Shown here: positions 18,078-25,919 of the stretch, one piece after another | How positions within the stretch are numbered: the first letter of the stretch is position 1 | How the letters are laid out: every line of letters begins with the position of its first letter | Assembly (NCBI RefSeq): GCF_035599575.1 | Contig: NZ_CP141179.1 | Span: 2,294,001 to 2,358,000, forward strand | Direction of reading: 5' to 3' | Source: Roseovarius sp. Pro17 | Lineage (GTDB): Bacteria; Pseudomonadota; Alphaproteobacteria; Rhodobacterales; Rhodobacteraceae | Length of the DNA: 64,000 bases | Notes under the pieces: model-generated | The model's database searches: none | What the model was told of the DNA's origin: nothing | What the model saw: the letters and a program-made list of their open reading frames with translations, nothing else | Position numbers and translations under genes: made by a program

Positions 18078-19592
18078 CTATTCCCCACGCGGAAAGCGGG
18101 CGTTTTCCTCCACCACGTTCAGGTCCATATGGTTGCGCATATAGCGCTCGGACGCCTTTTTCAGCGGCTGGTAGTCCCACGGATAGTAGCCGCCCTGTCG
18201 CAACGCCTCATAGACCACCCAGCGGCGCGCCTGGCTTTCGCGCACTGCTGCATCAAACGCATCCAGATCCCAATGCGCCGCTGCCATATCGCTGAACCGC
18301 TCGATCGTTTCAGCATAGGCCGGGTCGCCTGCCAGATCGGTCAGCTCATGCGGATCGGTCTCCAGATCAAACAGCTGATCGGGGTCCAGCGCGCAGCGGT
18401 TGAACTTCCACCTGCCCTGCCTTAGCGAAACCAGCGGCGCAAACGATGCCTCGGCCGCGTATTCCATCGCCACCGGCGCTTCGCGCGTCTGCCCTTGCCC
18501 CAGCGGCACCAGCGACTGACCCGCGATCCACGGCGCGACCTCAGCCATCGAAACGCCGGCCAGATCGCACAGCGTCGGGCAGACGTCGATATTGCTGACC
18601 GGCGCGTCCACGCGGCCCGGCGTCATTCCGGGCGCGGCGATCATCATCGGCACGCGGGACGAGCCGTCGTAAAAGGACATCTTGAACCACAACCCTCGCT
18701 CGCCCAGCATGTCGCCGTGGTCCGAAACGAACAGGATGATCGTATCCTCGGTCTGCCGCGTACCGTCCAGCGCCTCCATCACTTCACCGATCTTGTCGTC
18801 GAGGTAGCTGATATTGGCGAAATACGCCCGCCGGGCGCGGCGGATGTGATCCTCGCTGATGTCATAGCTGCGCCAGTCGTTCGCGTCGAAAATACGCTGC
18901 GAATGGGGATCGTGATCCTCGTACTCCATCGCCGGCACCTCGGGCGACAGATGCTCACAATCCTCGTAGAGATCCCAGTATTTGCGCCGCGCCACATAAG
19001 GGTCATGCGGGTGGGTAAAGCTGACCGTCAGGCACCATGGCCGCGCGTCCTGCCCCCGCGCCAGATCATAGACCTTGCGGGTGGCCTCATACGCGACCTC
19101 GTCATCATATTCCATCTGATTGGAAATCTCGGCGACGCCTGCCCCGGTGACACTGCCCATGTTGTGATACCACCACTCGATCCGCTCGCCCGGCTTGCGA
19201 TAATCGGGCGTCCAACCGAAATCGGCGGGGTAAATATCGGTCGTCAGACGCTCTTCGAACCCGTGCATCTGGTCGGGACCGACAAAATGCATCTTGCCCG
19301 AGAGGCACGTGAGATAACCCGCACGGCGCAGGTGATGCGCGTAGGTCGGGATATCGGCGGCGAATTCAGCGGCGTTGTCATAAACCCGGCTGCGCGACGG
19401 CAGCAGACCGGACATGAAGCTGGCCCGCCCCGGAGCACAGAGCGGGCTGGCAGTATAGGCATTTGCAAACCGGGTCGACCGGGCAGCGAGGCGCTTGAGG
19501 TTTGGCGCGTGCAGCCAGTCGGCGGGGCCGTCGGGAAAGAGAGTGCCGTTCAGCTGGTCGACCATGAAAATCAGGATGTTCGGGCGGCTCAT
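18078..19592 (-). CDS. betC: Choline sulfatase, 504 aa
   Basis: Hydrolyses choline-O-sulfate to choline and sulfate, feeding glycine betaine synthesis and sulfur supply. Residues 5-12 contain the metal Asp (NILIFMVD), and the sulfatase signature CAPGR at 52-56 has Cys52 as the formylglycine precursor. YDNAAEFAADIPTYAHHLRR, GKMHFVGPDQMHGFEERLT and a later DHGDMLGERGLW fit BetC closely. The start MSRPNIL is preferred over an ATG 17 codons upstream. No signal peptide is seen. No betA, betB or betI is in the window. It diverges from the binding-protein gene. Confidence 0.9.
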   Translation of the reverse strand: MSRPNILIFMVDQLNGTLFPDGPADWLHAPNLKRLAARSTRFANAYTASPLCAPGRASFMSGLLPSRSRVYDNAAEFAADIPTYAHHLRRAGYLTCLSGKMHFVGPDQMHGFEERLTTDIYPADFGWTPDYRKPGERIEWWYHNMGSVTGAGVAEISNQMEYDDEVAYEATRKVYDLARGQDARPWCLTVSFTHPHDPYVARRKYWDLYEDCEHLSPEVPAMEYEDHDPHSQRIFDANDWRSYDISEDHIRRARRAYFANISYLDDKIGEVMEALDGTRQTEDTIILFVSDHGDMLGERGLWFKMSFYDGSSRVPMMIAAPGMTPGRVDAPVSNIDVCPTLCDLAGVSMAEVAPWIAGQSLVPLGQGQTREAPVAMEYAAEASFAPLVSLRQGRWKFNRCALDPDQLFDLETDPHELTDLAGDPAYAETIERFSDMAAAHWDLDAFDAAVRESQARRWVVYEALRQGGYYPWDYQPLKKASERYMRNHMDLNVVEENARFPRGE

Positions 19593-19906
19593 ATCGGGCT
19601 GGCTCCTACTGGGTCGGGCGGCGGGCCGCGTGCGGATCGCCACCCCCCACGGCTATGGAAAACGCCAAGCCGCGTCAATCGCAGCGCGCAAGGCTGCCGG
19701 ATATAGAGGTTGCAACAGAGCGCGGGCTTATCATACGCTCAGAGCCGCGCACTTTGCCGCCGCTGCACCACCATGGCACAGTCCTCAGCAAGAAGCAGAT
19801 CGCGCCGCTGGCATCAACACCAGCCAAGCCGGAACAAAGCCGCCCATGCAGACTCGTCGCTGGCGCGGCAACCAATCCGTCAATGAAACGAAAAAGGGAG
19901 ATACTA
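19593..19906. other. Divergent intergenic region betC / binding-protein gene
   Basis: 314 bases with no gene I can support. It must hold the promoters of betC (minus) and the binding-protein gene (plus). The only clear element is the AAAGGGAG ribosome-binding site at 19893-19900. No BetI-like palindrome was recognised. Confidence 0.5.
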
Positions 19907-21463
19907 ATGTCGCTACTCACCAATGGCCGCCTCGATCGACGCGGATTTCTGAAAACCACCGCCGCAGGCGCCATCGCCGCGACGCTGCCCATGGGCGGCG
20001 CCATGGCCGCCACGCCCAAGAAGGGCGGCAACCTGCGCGTCGGCAAGGGCCACGGCGCGACCTCAGACACGCTGAACCCCGGCACGTGGGACCACGGCTT
20101 CATGATCGCTCAGAGTTATGCCAAAGACGGCCATCTCACAGAGGTGTTGGCCGATGGGTCCGTAGGCCCCTTGGTTGCCGAAAGCTGGGAGGCATCCGAG
20201 GACGCCAAGACGTGGCGGTTCAAAATCCGCGAGGGCATGACCTTCCATTCGGGCAAGGACGTGACCGCCGAGGATGTCGCCGCCTCGATCCGCTTTCACC
20301 GCGGCGAAGGTTCCACCTCAGCCGCTGGCCCGATCGTGGCCCCCATCCAAGAGATCAGCGTCGAGGGCAATACGGTTATATTCACGCTGGACGGTGGCAA
20401 TGCCGACTTTCCCTTCATTCTTACCGATTATCATCTGCCCATCCTTCCTGCGGACGGCGATTCCATCGATTGGAAATCCGGTGACGGCTGCGGCAGCTAC
20501 AAACTCAAGTCATTCAAACCGGGCGTTTCTTCGATGCTCGAGCGGAATGAAAACCACTGGCGCGATGACGTCGCATGGTTTGACACAATCGAGATGCTGG
20601 TCCTGACCGATCAGAACGCGCGCACCACGGCGCTGGTGTCGGGCGATGTCGACACCGTGGACAAGCTGGACCTCAAGACCATAGGCCTCCTGTCGCGCAA
20701 CTCCGACCTCGTCATCAGCTCGATCGCGGGCACGCAGCACTTCACTTTTGCGATGTCGGCCAATCAGGCGCCCTATGACGACAACAACGTGCGCCTCGCG
20801 ATGAAGTACGCGATCAACCGCGAAGAGCTGGTCGAAAAGATCCTCTTTGGCTACGGCTCGGTCGGGAACGACGTTCCGATTGGTCAGAACCAGCAATTCT
20901 ACAACACCGAGTTGGAGCAAAAGACGTACGATCCCGACAAGGCCAAGTTCTATCTGAAAGAGGCCGGTCTGGACAAACTCGAAGTCTCGCTTTCGGCCTC
21001 CGACGCCGCCTTTGCGGGTGCGGTCGACGCCGCCACGCTCTATCAGAACTCAGCCAAGGACGCAGGCATCGACCTCACGGTCGTGCGTGAGCCGAACGAT
21101 GGCTACTGGTCGGATGTATGGATGAAGAAGCCCTTTTCCGCCGTCTACTGGGGCGGCCGTCCGGTGCAGGACCAGATGTTCACGACCGCCTATACCTGCG
21201 GTGCGGAATGGAACGACGGCTTCTGGTGCAACGAGCATTTCGACGAACTGCTGGTCAAGGCACGCGCCGAACTGGACCAGGACAAGCGCAAGGAGCAGTA
21301 TTTCGAGCTGCAGGAAATCGTCAGCACCCAAGGCGCGATTATTATCCCGATGTTCGCCAACTACGTTTTTGCCACGCAGAAAAAGATCGGCATGCCCGAG
21401 ACCGTCGCGTCCAACTGGGACATGGACGGCGAACGCTGGGCCGAGCGCTGGTGGTTCGTCTAA
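19907..21463 (+). CDS. ABC transporter substrate-binding protein, peptide/nickel (SBP_bac_5) family, 518 aa
   Basis: Periplasmic binding protein of the DppA/OppA type. It begins with a Tat signal peptide (DRRGFLKTTAAGAIAATLP, cleavage after AMA) and continues with the family core: VAESWEASEDAKTWRFKIREG, FHSGKDVTAEDVAASIRF, VRLAMKYAINREELVEKIL. The start MSLLTNG follows AAAGGGAG by 6 bases; a frame extension upstream lacks these features. No permease or ATPase gene is adjacent, and a strong terminator follows, so it is an orphan component. Ligand unknown. Confidence 0.9.
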   Translation: MSLLTNGRLDRRGFLKTTAAGAIAATLPMGGAMAATPKKGGNLRVGKGHGATSDTLNPGTWDHGFMIAQSYAKDGHLTEVLADGSVGPLVAESWEASEDAKTWRFKIREGMTFHSGKDVTAEDVAASIRFHRGEGSTSAAGPIVAPIQEISVEGNTVIFTLDGGNADFPFILTDYHLPILPADGDSIDWKSGDGCGSYKLKSFKPGVSSMLERNENHWRDDVAWFDTIEMLVLTDQNARTTALVSGDVDTVDKLDLKTIGLLSRNSDLVISSIAGTQHFTFAMSANQAPYDDNNVRLAMKYAINREELVEKILFGYGSVGNDVPIGQNQQFYNTELEQKTYDPDKAKFYLKEAGLDKLEVSLSASDAAFAGAVDAATLYQNSAKDAGIDLTVVREPNDGYWSDVWMKKPFSAVYWGGRPVQDQMFTTAYTCGAEWNDGFWCNEHFDELLVKARAELDQDKRKEQYFELQEIVSTQGAIIIPMFANYVFATQKKIGMPETVASNWDMDGERWAERWWFV

Positions 21464-21508
21464 GCCTTACCGCCTGAGCGCCCGTCAGGCGCTCGACGCT
21501 GAAAAACG

Positions 21509-21541
21509 ATGCCGCCGGACCCACATCCGGCGGCATTTTTC
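21509..21541 (+). terminator. Strong intrinsic terminator
   Basis: A perfect 11-bp stem ATGCCGCCGGA / TCCGGCGGCAT with a 6-nt loop, followed by TTTTT. It ends the binding-protein transcript and separates it from dddL. Confidence 0.9.
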
Positions 21542-21637
21542 ATGGGCTGATCCGGCGCTCGCGACCCCAAGAGGCTTGCGGCGGGCGAGGTCTTTGTGCT
21601 TGAAATTTTACAGACCTTTCCTTGCGGACCATGACCT

Positions 21638-22327
21638 ATGACCGAAACCGCCCCCTCCAACGACGCAGTCCGCCTGATGGACTGCCCCGATTGGCTGTAT
21701 CTTCTGCGCGAATTCGACGCGCTTTACCGTTATGGCTCGGACGGGGGTAGTCCGGCGATCCGCAGTCATCGCAAACGGGTGCGCGATGCGATCTCGGCGG
21801 CGATCTCGGCCAATCCGGTTATGGACGCGCGCGCGCCCGAAACGCGCCCCGTCACTGCCCACCTGCCCCGCGCGTTGGATCTGGGTGAAAGGGCGGCGAT
21901 GCAGGGCATGGCCCGCGCCCTACGCGAGGTAAAGGATCATCTGACGTGGGAATACGGCTATGATCAACTGCCCAAAGCGCTGGCGCGCAAATACGCCTTT
22001 TGCGAGATCCTCGGTGCCAAAGGCCCGGTGCCGTGCAAGGCGCTGAACCTTGGGTTCGTGCTGTTTGCACCAAGCACGACCTATCCACAACACAGCCACC
22101 ACGAGATCGAGGAGAGCTATATCTCAATCTCGGGCGCGTGGTCCGAGAACAATCTGGCGGTCTATGCGCCCGGCTCGCTGATCCTGAACCGCCCCGGAGA
22201 CGAGCACCGCATCACAACCGGGGATCGCGATCCATGCCTGCTGGCCTATGCGTGGACCGGCCCGACCCCACGCCTCGCTGAACCAGAGATGAAGCTGACC
22301 ACTCCGCGCCGGACAAAGGGGTCCTAA
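21638..22327 (+). CDS. dddL: Dimethylsulfoniopropionate lyase DddL, 229 aa
   Basis: Cleaves DMSP into dimethyl sulfide, acrylate and a proton. The C-terminal half is a cupin with the metal-site pattern shared by DddL/Q/W/K lyases: H152-x-H154-x4-E159, Y161 within HSHHEIEESYIS, and H190 in RPGDEHRI. The sequence around VYAPGSLILNRPGDEHRITTGD and the 229-aa length match DddL (about 230 aa) rather than the shorter DddW/DddK or DddQ. The N-terminal ~100 residues are the helical DddL-specific part. It stands alone after a terminator and is convergent with an EamA gene. Acrylate can feed the propionyl-CoA genes at 5-18 kb. Confidence 0.87.
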   Translation: MTETAPSNDAVRLMDCPDWLYLLREFDALYRYGSDGGSPAIRSHRKRVRDAISAAISANPVMDARAPETRPVTAHLPRALDLGERAAMQGMARALREVKDHLTWEYGYDQLPKALARKYAFCEILGAKGPVPCKALNLGFVLFAPSTTYPQHSHHEIEESYISISGAWSENNLAVYAPGSLILNRPGDEHRITTGDRDPCLLAYAWTGPTPRLAEPEMKLTTPRRTKGS

Positions 22328-22334
22328 AGGCCAC

Positions 22335-23240
22335 TCACACTTTGGTCGCGGTGCTAACGGGGGTAACGGCGCGCCGCTTGAGCACGGCCTCGCGCCAGGT
22401 GATGAAGCTGACCGAGCCGACGATCACGAGACCGCCCAGCACGACGAAGGGATCGACCGCCTCACCGAACACCAGTGCGCCCAGCATCACCGCCCAGACC
22501 AATTGAAGGAAGGTCATCGGCTGCGTCACCGCCAACGGTGCCGCCTGGAAGGCCAGCATCATCGTGTAGTGTCCCCCCGTCGCCAGCACCGCGACGCCGA
22601 ACAGCGTCACCAGCTCCAGCCATGTCGGCTGGACCCAATTCAGGGCGGCGAATGGCGCAAGGCCCACCGTCACCGTCAGCGACAGCATCACCACCACCAC
22701 CACCGGCGACACACGGTCTGTCGCCATTTTGGCTAAGAGGTAGGATATGCCAAAGCTGATGGCCGTGACCAGCATGGCAAGGTGCCCCGGCCCCACTTCG
22801 CGCAGGCCGGGCCGCAGGATGATGACCGCACCCAAAAGCGCGACCAGTACAGCCATAAGGCGGCGCATCGCCAGCCGCTCACCCAGAAACAGCGCCGCGC
22901 CTATGGTGACGTATATGGGCGAGAGATAGTTCATCGCCGTGACGTCCGCGATCGGGATCGTCGCCATGGCAAAGAACCACAGCGCCACGCCCAGAGTGTG
23001 CACCGCGCCGCGCGCGCAGAATATCCCCCAGAGGCGCGCTGTAAGACGCGCGCGCCGGACCGCCGGGATCGCCGGGATCAGCAGGATCAGACCCAGCGCA
23101 TAGCGCAGAAAGGCCGACTCGGCGGCGGGAATGCGGGTGCCAATGGTCTTGACCAGCGCGGTCACCCCGACAAAAAGAATGCCCGTGACGACCATCCAGA
23201 AGATGCCCCAGCCGGGCTGTGTGTTTGCGTCGGTCTCCAT
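22335..23240 (-). CDS. DMT superfamily (EamA) transporter, 301 aa
   Basis: Ten predicted membrane segments in two EamA repeats. The first repeat has ESAFLRYALGLILLIPA and the second GHLAMLVTAISFGISYLLAKM. It is probably an inner-membrane metabolite exporter; the substrate cannot be read. Its stop lies 7 bases from the convergent dddL stop. DMSP importers are usually BCCT or ABC systems, so a role in DMSP uptake is not assumed. Confidence 0.88.
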   Translation of the reverse strand: METDANTQPGWGIFWMVVTGILFVGVTALVKTIGTRIPAAESAFLRYALGLILLIPAIPAVRRARLTARLWGIFCARGAVHTLGVALWFFAMATIPIADVTAMNYLSPIYVTIGAALFLGERLAMRRLMAVLVALLGAVIILRPGLREVGPGHLAMLVTAISFGISYLLAKMATDRVSPVVVVVMLSLTVTVGLAPFAALNWVQPTWLELVTLFGVAVLATGGHYTMMLAFQAAPLAVTQPMTFLQLVWAVMLGALVFGEAVDPFVVLGGLVIVGSVSFITWREAVLKRRAVTPVSTATKV

Positions 23241-23298
23241 GCGCGCATAGAGAAATCAAAGCGCCCGGAATGTCGAGGGACGATCTGGACCGGCGACG

Positions 23299-24237
23299 TC
23301 AGCGCCCCTCTATATTGATGGTAAAGCTGCGCTGCGCCCCCGCAGGTGGCGCGGGAAATGGCGCGGCGCGGTGGATCATTTGCAGCGCTGCGCGATCCAG
23401 CTGCGCCGAACCCGAACTGCCGACCAGATGGACGCTGGCCAGCCCGCCGCCACCCGTCACGCTGAATCCCACAACCGCCGTCCCGCGTGAGCCTGCGCGC
23501 GGGCGCGGCACGCGGGAAATCTTGTGCATGACGAGGCCGGGATAGTTGCTGGCAGCGGCATTGCCGGACGCTTGCGGCTGCTTGCCAGCCGATCCGCTGG
23601 CGGCCGCCTTGGCCGTGGCTTTGCCGGTTGCGGCGCCTGCGGTCGCGTTCTGCTGGGCGTTGCCGCGATTTGTAGGCTGCTCCTTGGGCTCAGGGTCGGA
23701 TTTCCGCTGGGCCTTCGCCGCCGCCTTGGGCTTGGGTCTTTCATGCGCGCTCTCGAATTCCTCGCTGCGCCGCTTGGGCCGCAGGGATCTGGTTACGGCG
23801 GCGCTGACCTCGCCCTCGAATTCCAGCATCTCTTCGGTGCGCTCGGCCTGTGTTGCCGCGGGTTGCGCCTGCCCAGCGGTTGGGATGTCGGGCTTGAGCG
23901 CCTCCAGAGCGCGCGAAAGGCTGGGAATGGGCGTCAGCGCAGCAACCGTTGTATCAGGCGATATCGATGGGCGCTTGGGAGGGGTCCCAGCCTCGGGCTT
24001 GATAGGCTGTTGCGCTGCCTCTATCGGCACGGGCTGCGCCGCATCGACTGCTTTCGCAGCCTTCAGCGTACCTGCGGCCATGTCGGCAAAGCTGCTGCCT
24101 AGTCGCGCCTCGGGGGCGCCTGCGCCACCGTCGATCTGAACATCTCCGTCGGGCATCAGCGCCATAGCCAGCGCGCCATGCACCAAAACCGCCGCCAGGA
24201 CGGCGCCAATCTGGATGCTGCGCGAGGCGGCGATCAT
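23299..24237 (-). CDS. TonB family protein (energy transducer), 312 aa
   Basis: Start MIAASRSIQIGAVLAAVLVHGALA: one N-terminal membrane anchor at residues ~7-27. A long Pro/Ala/Lys periplasmic linker follows (~45-245), then a TonB C-terminal domain (RPRAGSRGTAVVGFSVTGGG, LDRAALQMIHRAAPFPAPP). Such proteins couple proton-motive force from ExbB/ExbD to outer-membrane receptors. No exbB, exbD or receptor is in the window. The ATG overlaps the stop of a 20-codon upstream reading frame. Confidence 0.82.
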   Translation of the reverse strand: MIAASRSIQIGAVLAAVLVHGALAMALMPDGDVQIDGGAGAPEARLGSSFADMAAGTLKAAKAVDAAQPVPIEAAQQPIKPEAGTPPKRPSISPDTTVAALTPIPSLSRALEALKPDIPTAGQAQPAATQAERTEEMLEFEGEVSAAVTRSLRPKRRSEEFESAHERPKPKAAAKAQRKSDPEPKEQPTNRGNAQQNATAGAATGKATAKAAASGSAGKQPQASGNAAASNYPGLVMHKISRVPRPRAGSRGTAVVGFSVTGGGGLASVHLVGSSGSAQLDRAALQMIHRAAPFPAPPAGAQRSFTINIEGR

Positions 24238-24296
24238 TGCGCGCCCGCCTCTGTCAAAGGCGCGACCAAACACTCGGCAATCTGGATGCAAGCCAT
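24234..24296 (-). CDS. Possible 20-aa upstream reading frame coupled to tonB
   Basis: Encodes MACIQIAECLVAPLTEAGAQ. An AAAAGGAAA Shine-Dalgarno lies about 8 bases before the ATG, and the stop overlaps the tonB start as ATGA. It may be a translated leader that sets tonB expression, or the tail of a longer unrecognised 61-codon frame starting at 24419. No protein family is visible. Confidence 0.35.
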   Translation of the reverse strand: MACIQIAECLVAPLTEAGAQ

Positions 24297-24616
24297 CGGG
24301 CTTTCCTTTTGCAAACGGGCCATCCGGATATGACCTAGCGCAACATTCCGGCATTCACCACATCCGGGCACCCTGCACAATGGAATGCACCCAGCGCAGC
24401 GTAATCGCGCCTGATCCACAGACTATCTAGTCCGTATTTGGGTGAGTCAGCAAAACCACCAGCGGCATCTTGCAGACGAAGACGACGGTCATTGGCCCGA
24501 ACACGCCTTTCCTTGCGCCAATAGACGCATGTTCGACATCCGCAGCAGCTTCAGAGTGGCGCAGCTTTGACGCGCGGCACTGGACAATGCAGCATAGCCC
24601 GCGCCAAATGCCGCGC
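24297..24616. other. Divergent intergenic region tonB / hydroxy-acid dehydrogenase
   Basis: 320 bases without a confident gene. A TTTGCAAA palindrome lies at 24308-24315, overlapping the leader ribosome-binding site. No convincing -35/-10 pair or Fur-like box was recognised. Confidence 0.4.
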
Positions 24617-25762
24617 ATGAATATAGACGCGCGATATCCTGCCCTGAGCGATCTGAAGGCGCGCGCGCGACGACGGCTACCACGTTTCGTGTGGGAGTAC
24701 CTCGACAGCGGCACCGGGGCCGAACGGGCGCGCCATGCCGGGTCGGCTGCATTGCGGAACATCGCGCTGATGCCCTCGATCCTGCATGGCGAGATCACGC
24801 CAGACCTCTCGACAACGCTTTTCGAACGCGCGCATCCCCTGCCCTTCGGCATTGGCCCCGTCGGCATGTCCGGACTCGTCTGGCCCGACGCCGAGCGGCA
24901 TCTGGCCCGCGCTGCGGCCACCGCTGACATCCCCTACACCCTCTCGACCGTCGCCGCACAAACGCCCGAGGATATCGGCCCACTGGCCGGGGATCATGCG
25001 TGGTTCCAGATGTATCCCCCACGCGACGAAACGGTCCGCCGTGACATGCTGGCCCGCGTCCGCGCTGCCGGTTTCACGGTGCTGGTGCTGACCGTTGATG
25101 TGCCGGTCGCATCGCGGCGCGAACGCCAGACTCGCTCGGGCTTGATCCAGCCGCCGCGCCTGACGCCGCGCCTGATGGCTCAGGTTGCGCTGCGCCCTGC
25201 TTGGGCGATCGGCATGGCGCGTATGGGCCTGCCCCGGATGCGCCTGATCGACAGCTACGCTGGCGATACCTCAGGGCTGCCATCGACCGCCCACGCGGGG
25301 TATCTGCTGCGCACATCGCCCGACCGCGCCTATCTGGACTGGCTGCGCGCCCATTGGGATGGCCCGTTGATGGTAAAAGGCGTGCTAGACCCTGCCGACG
25401 TGCCAATGCTGGAGGAGGCGGGCGTCGATGCGATCTGGGTGTCGAACCACGGGGGCCGCCAGTTCGACGGCGCGCCTGCGACCATCCACCAATTGCCTCT
25501 GATCCGCGCCGCCACGCGCTTGCCGCTGATCTTTGACGGGGGCGTCACCGGCGGCCTTGATATCCTGCGCGCCATTGCCCTTGGCGCGGATTTCGTGATG
25601 ATGGCGCGGCCATGGCAATATGCGCTGGCCGCCCTCGGACCACTCGGCCTTCAGCATCTGGTGCATATCCTGGCCGCAGACATGCGCGCCAACATGGGTC
25701 AGTTGGGCGCGCGCCGCCTTGCTGATCTGCCGGGGCGGCTATACCCATCACCTGCCGGGTAG
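24617..25762 (+). CDS. FMN-dependent alpha-hydroxy-acid dehydrogenase/oxidase (LldD-like), 381 aa
   Basis: TIM-barrel flavoprotein that oxidises a 2-hydroxy acid (lactate, glycolate or similar) to the 2-oxo acid. The family start is DARYPALSDLKARARRRLP. VWEYLDSGTG begins the fold, and MVKGVLDPAD holds the active-site Lys. VSNHGGRQFDG holds the catalytic His and substrate Arg, and FDGGVTGGLDILRAIALGAD binds FMN phosphate. In-frame ATGs at 24470, 24587 and 24608 are possible but precede the domain. If the substrate is lactate, the pyruvate product would suit the next gene, pyruvate carboxylase. Confidence 0.88.
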   Translation: MNIDARYPALSDLKARARRRLPRFVWEYLDSGTGAERARHAGSAALRNIALMPSILHGEITPDLSTTLFERAHPLPFGIGPVGMSGLVWPDAERHLARAAATADIPYTLSTVAAQTPEDIGPLAGDHAWFQMYPPRDETVRRDMLARVRAAGFTVLVLTVDVPVASRRERQTRSGLIQPPRLTPRLMAQVALRPAWAIGMARMGLPRMRLIDSYAGDTSGLPSTAHAGYLLRTSPDRAYLDWLRAHWDGPLMVKGVLDPADVPMLEEAGVDAIWVSNHGGRQFDGAPATIHQLPLIRAATRLPLIFDGGVTGGLDILRAIALGADFVMMARPWQYALAALGPLGLQHLVHILAADMRANMGQLGARRLADLPGRLYPSPAG

Positions 25763-25919
25763 GAAATGTCGCAAAGGGGTAAGTCGGGCGGCGAAACCGT
25801 TGCGCAATCACGTGCTGAATTTTAAAATGTCAGAAACAAGTTGCGCTGCGCTGCGGCAATTTGCACTCTGCGCGAACGCGAGCATCGACTTGCCAAAACT
25901 ACAACAACAGGGACGCGCC

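Noticed and set aside
19462..19469. TTTGCAAA inside betC as another PccR site.
   Set aside because: It lies in coding sequence (antisense to FANAYT) far from a promoter; most likely chance.
18495..19706. 403-codon plus-strand open frame opposite betC.
   Set aside because: His/Arg/Gly-rich shadow; betC on the other strand has a complete sulfatase signature.
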